A DNA stretch of 64,000 nt, from positions 186,001 through 250,000 of the forward strand of contig CM030939.1 in NCBI GenBank assembly GCA_018136815.1, written 5' to 3'. Every line of letters starts with the position of its first letter. Position 1 is the stretch's first letter. Shown piece by piece: positions 63,447 through 64,000 of this stretch. The notes below the pieces were generated by a model. The model did no database searches. It had not been told where the DNA came from and saw only the letters and a list, made by a program, of their open reading frames with translations. Made by a program: the position numbers and the translations under genes. Source of the DNA: Isochrysis galbana. Taxonomy: Eukaryota; Haptophyta; Isochrysidales; Isochrysidaceae.

Positions 63447-64000
63447 ACCTGCCCCCGGGATGACGGGTCGTCGGTCGAGTGGTATACGAACTCAGTCCAG
63501 CTCGATTTCACGCACACCTTTGGCATAGATGGCCCTGAGTTGGCTCCGACTGCTCGTTTGCGTGGGCAGACGATCCCGTGATTGCCGTTCCGGCCACCTA
63601 GTGGCAAGCCATGGTGATGGGCGGACGCGCTTGCCAATCTCCGAGAGATGATGGCGCTGTTCTCGCCCCCCAGTGGCGAGCCACGAAGCGCTCGCCAATC
63701 CTCGACAGGGTGGTTTGGACCCTCGTTTAAATGCGGATTAGGCTGAGTGGGGTAATGCGCAACGCCAAACCGGTGACCGGTTGTGCAAGTGTTGGAAGCA
63801 ACGACCATATCACGCGTTTTTTTGATCGGCTTGCGCCACTTTTGCGCTTTGCGCATCAAAATGCGTGATGCTTGCTTCGCGTCACTGACTTTTTCGCTTA
63901 GGTGTGCGTCCACATTAGCGCCAATAAAAACAATGTGCTACATGGAATCACCCAATCCGTTGTGCAACAACAGCATGTGCTGTCAGCCTGCTAGCGCTAG
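63447..64000. other. 3' flank of the BAP31-like gene
   Basis: A minus-strand frame stays open to 63913 but shows no motif. Two related blocks (CCACCTAGTGGCAAGCCA and CCCCCCAGTGGCGAGCCACG, near 63594 and 63667) suggest a short duplication. Nothing else is seen. Confidence 0.45.

Noticed and set aside
62915-63913. 332-residue minus-strand frame over the BAP31-like gene
   Set aside because: It is antisense to a gene with clear family features; the non-overlapping part (63450-63913) has no motif.

Overview
The window looks like nuclear DNA of a GC-rich unicellular alga. A haptophyte-type protist is the best guess from the mix of families, but no ribosomal or organellar marker fixes it. It is clearly eukaryotic: genes are monocistronic and lie on both strands, most are broken by short introns (44-185 nt) whose donors are GT and repeatedly GC, and the products include mitochondrial, ER and Golgi proteins. 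Pyrimidine- or purine-rich tracts often precede genes, and much of the space between genes is repeats and decayed mobile DNA.

Layout. 1-1689 (-): 5' part of a BCS1-like AAA ATPase. 5092-11362 (+): a large zinc finger/RecB-type nuclease/SF1 helicase of Dna2 type, with an in-frame TAG that coincides with the AG of a possible 66-nt intron. 11.8-13.4 kb: mobile-element debris. 14290-16324 (+): multi-pass membrane protein ending in a TIR domain. 18899-22849 (-): predicted type I membrane protein with a cytosolic RRM. 23.7-30.4 kb: broken gene pieces, including a DUF1501-like pseudogene, between repeats. 30439-31626 (+): mitochondrial PDK/BCKDK-type kinase. 33-35 kb: repeats, an LRR remnant and a MITE-like element. 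35642-36457 (-): CXXC zinc-finger protein. 38.1-44.4 kb: several copies of a roughly 760-bp element, one carrying a nested insertion, and a transposase-like, Cys-rich ORF fused to the 5' half of one copy; a coiled-coil gene (41391-42233) lies between them. 47232-49423 (+): LARGE-like GT49 glycosyltransferase. 50.5-56.4 kb: two opposed copies of a retroelement leader plus gag-like ORF, flanking a UreH/NiCoT-type transporter gene (52517-53608, -). 58331-60494 (+): RINGv protein fused to a split AlgH/YqgE-like domain. 62443-63446 (+): BAP31-like ER protein with a C-terminal dilysine signal.

The genes do not form an operon or an obvious pathway. Several encode compartment-specific machinery (BCS1 and PDK in mitochondria; GT49, BAP31 and perhaps the RRM protein in the secretory system). 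The most unusual architectures are the membrane-TIR protein, the membrane-RRM protein, the RINGv-AlgH fusion and the nuclease-helicase with its stop-bearing 3n intron. The best-resolved mobile DNA is the 760-bp family with 14-15-bp target duplications. All introns were inferred by reading frames by eye; no alignment, database search or transcript data was available.
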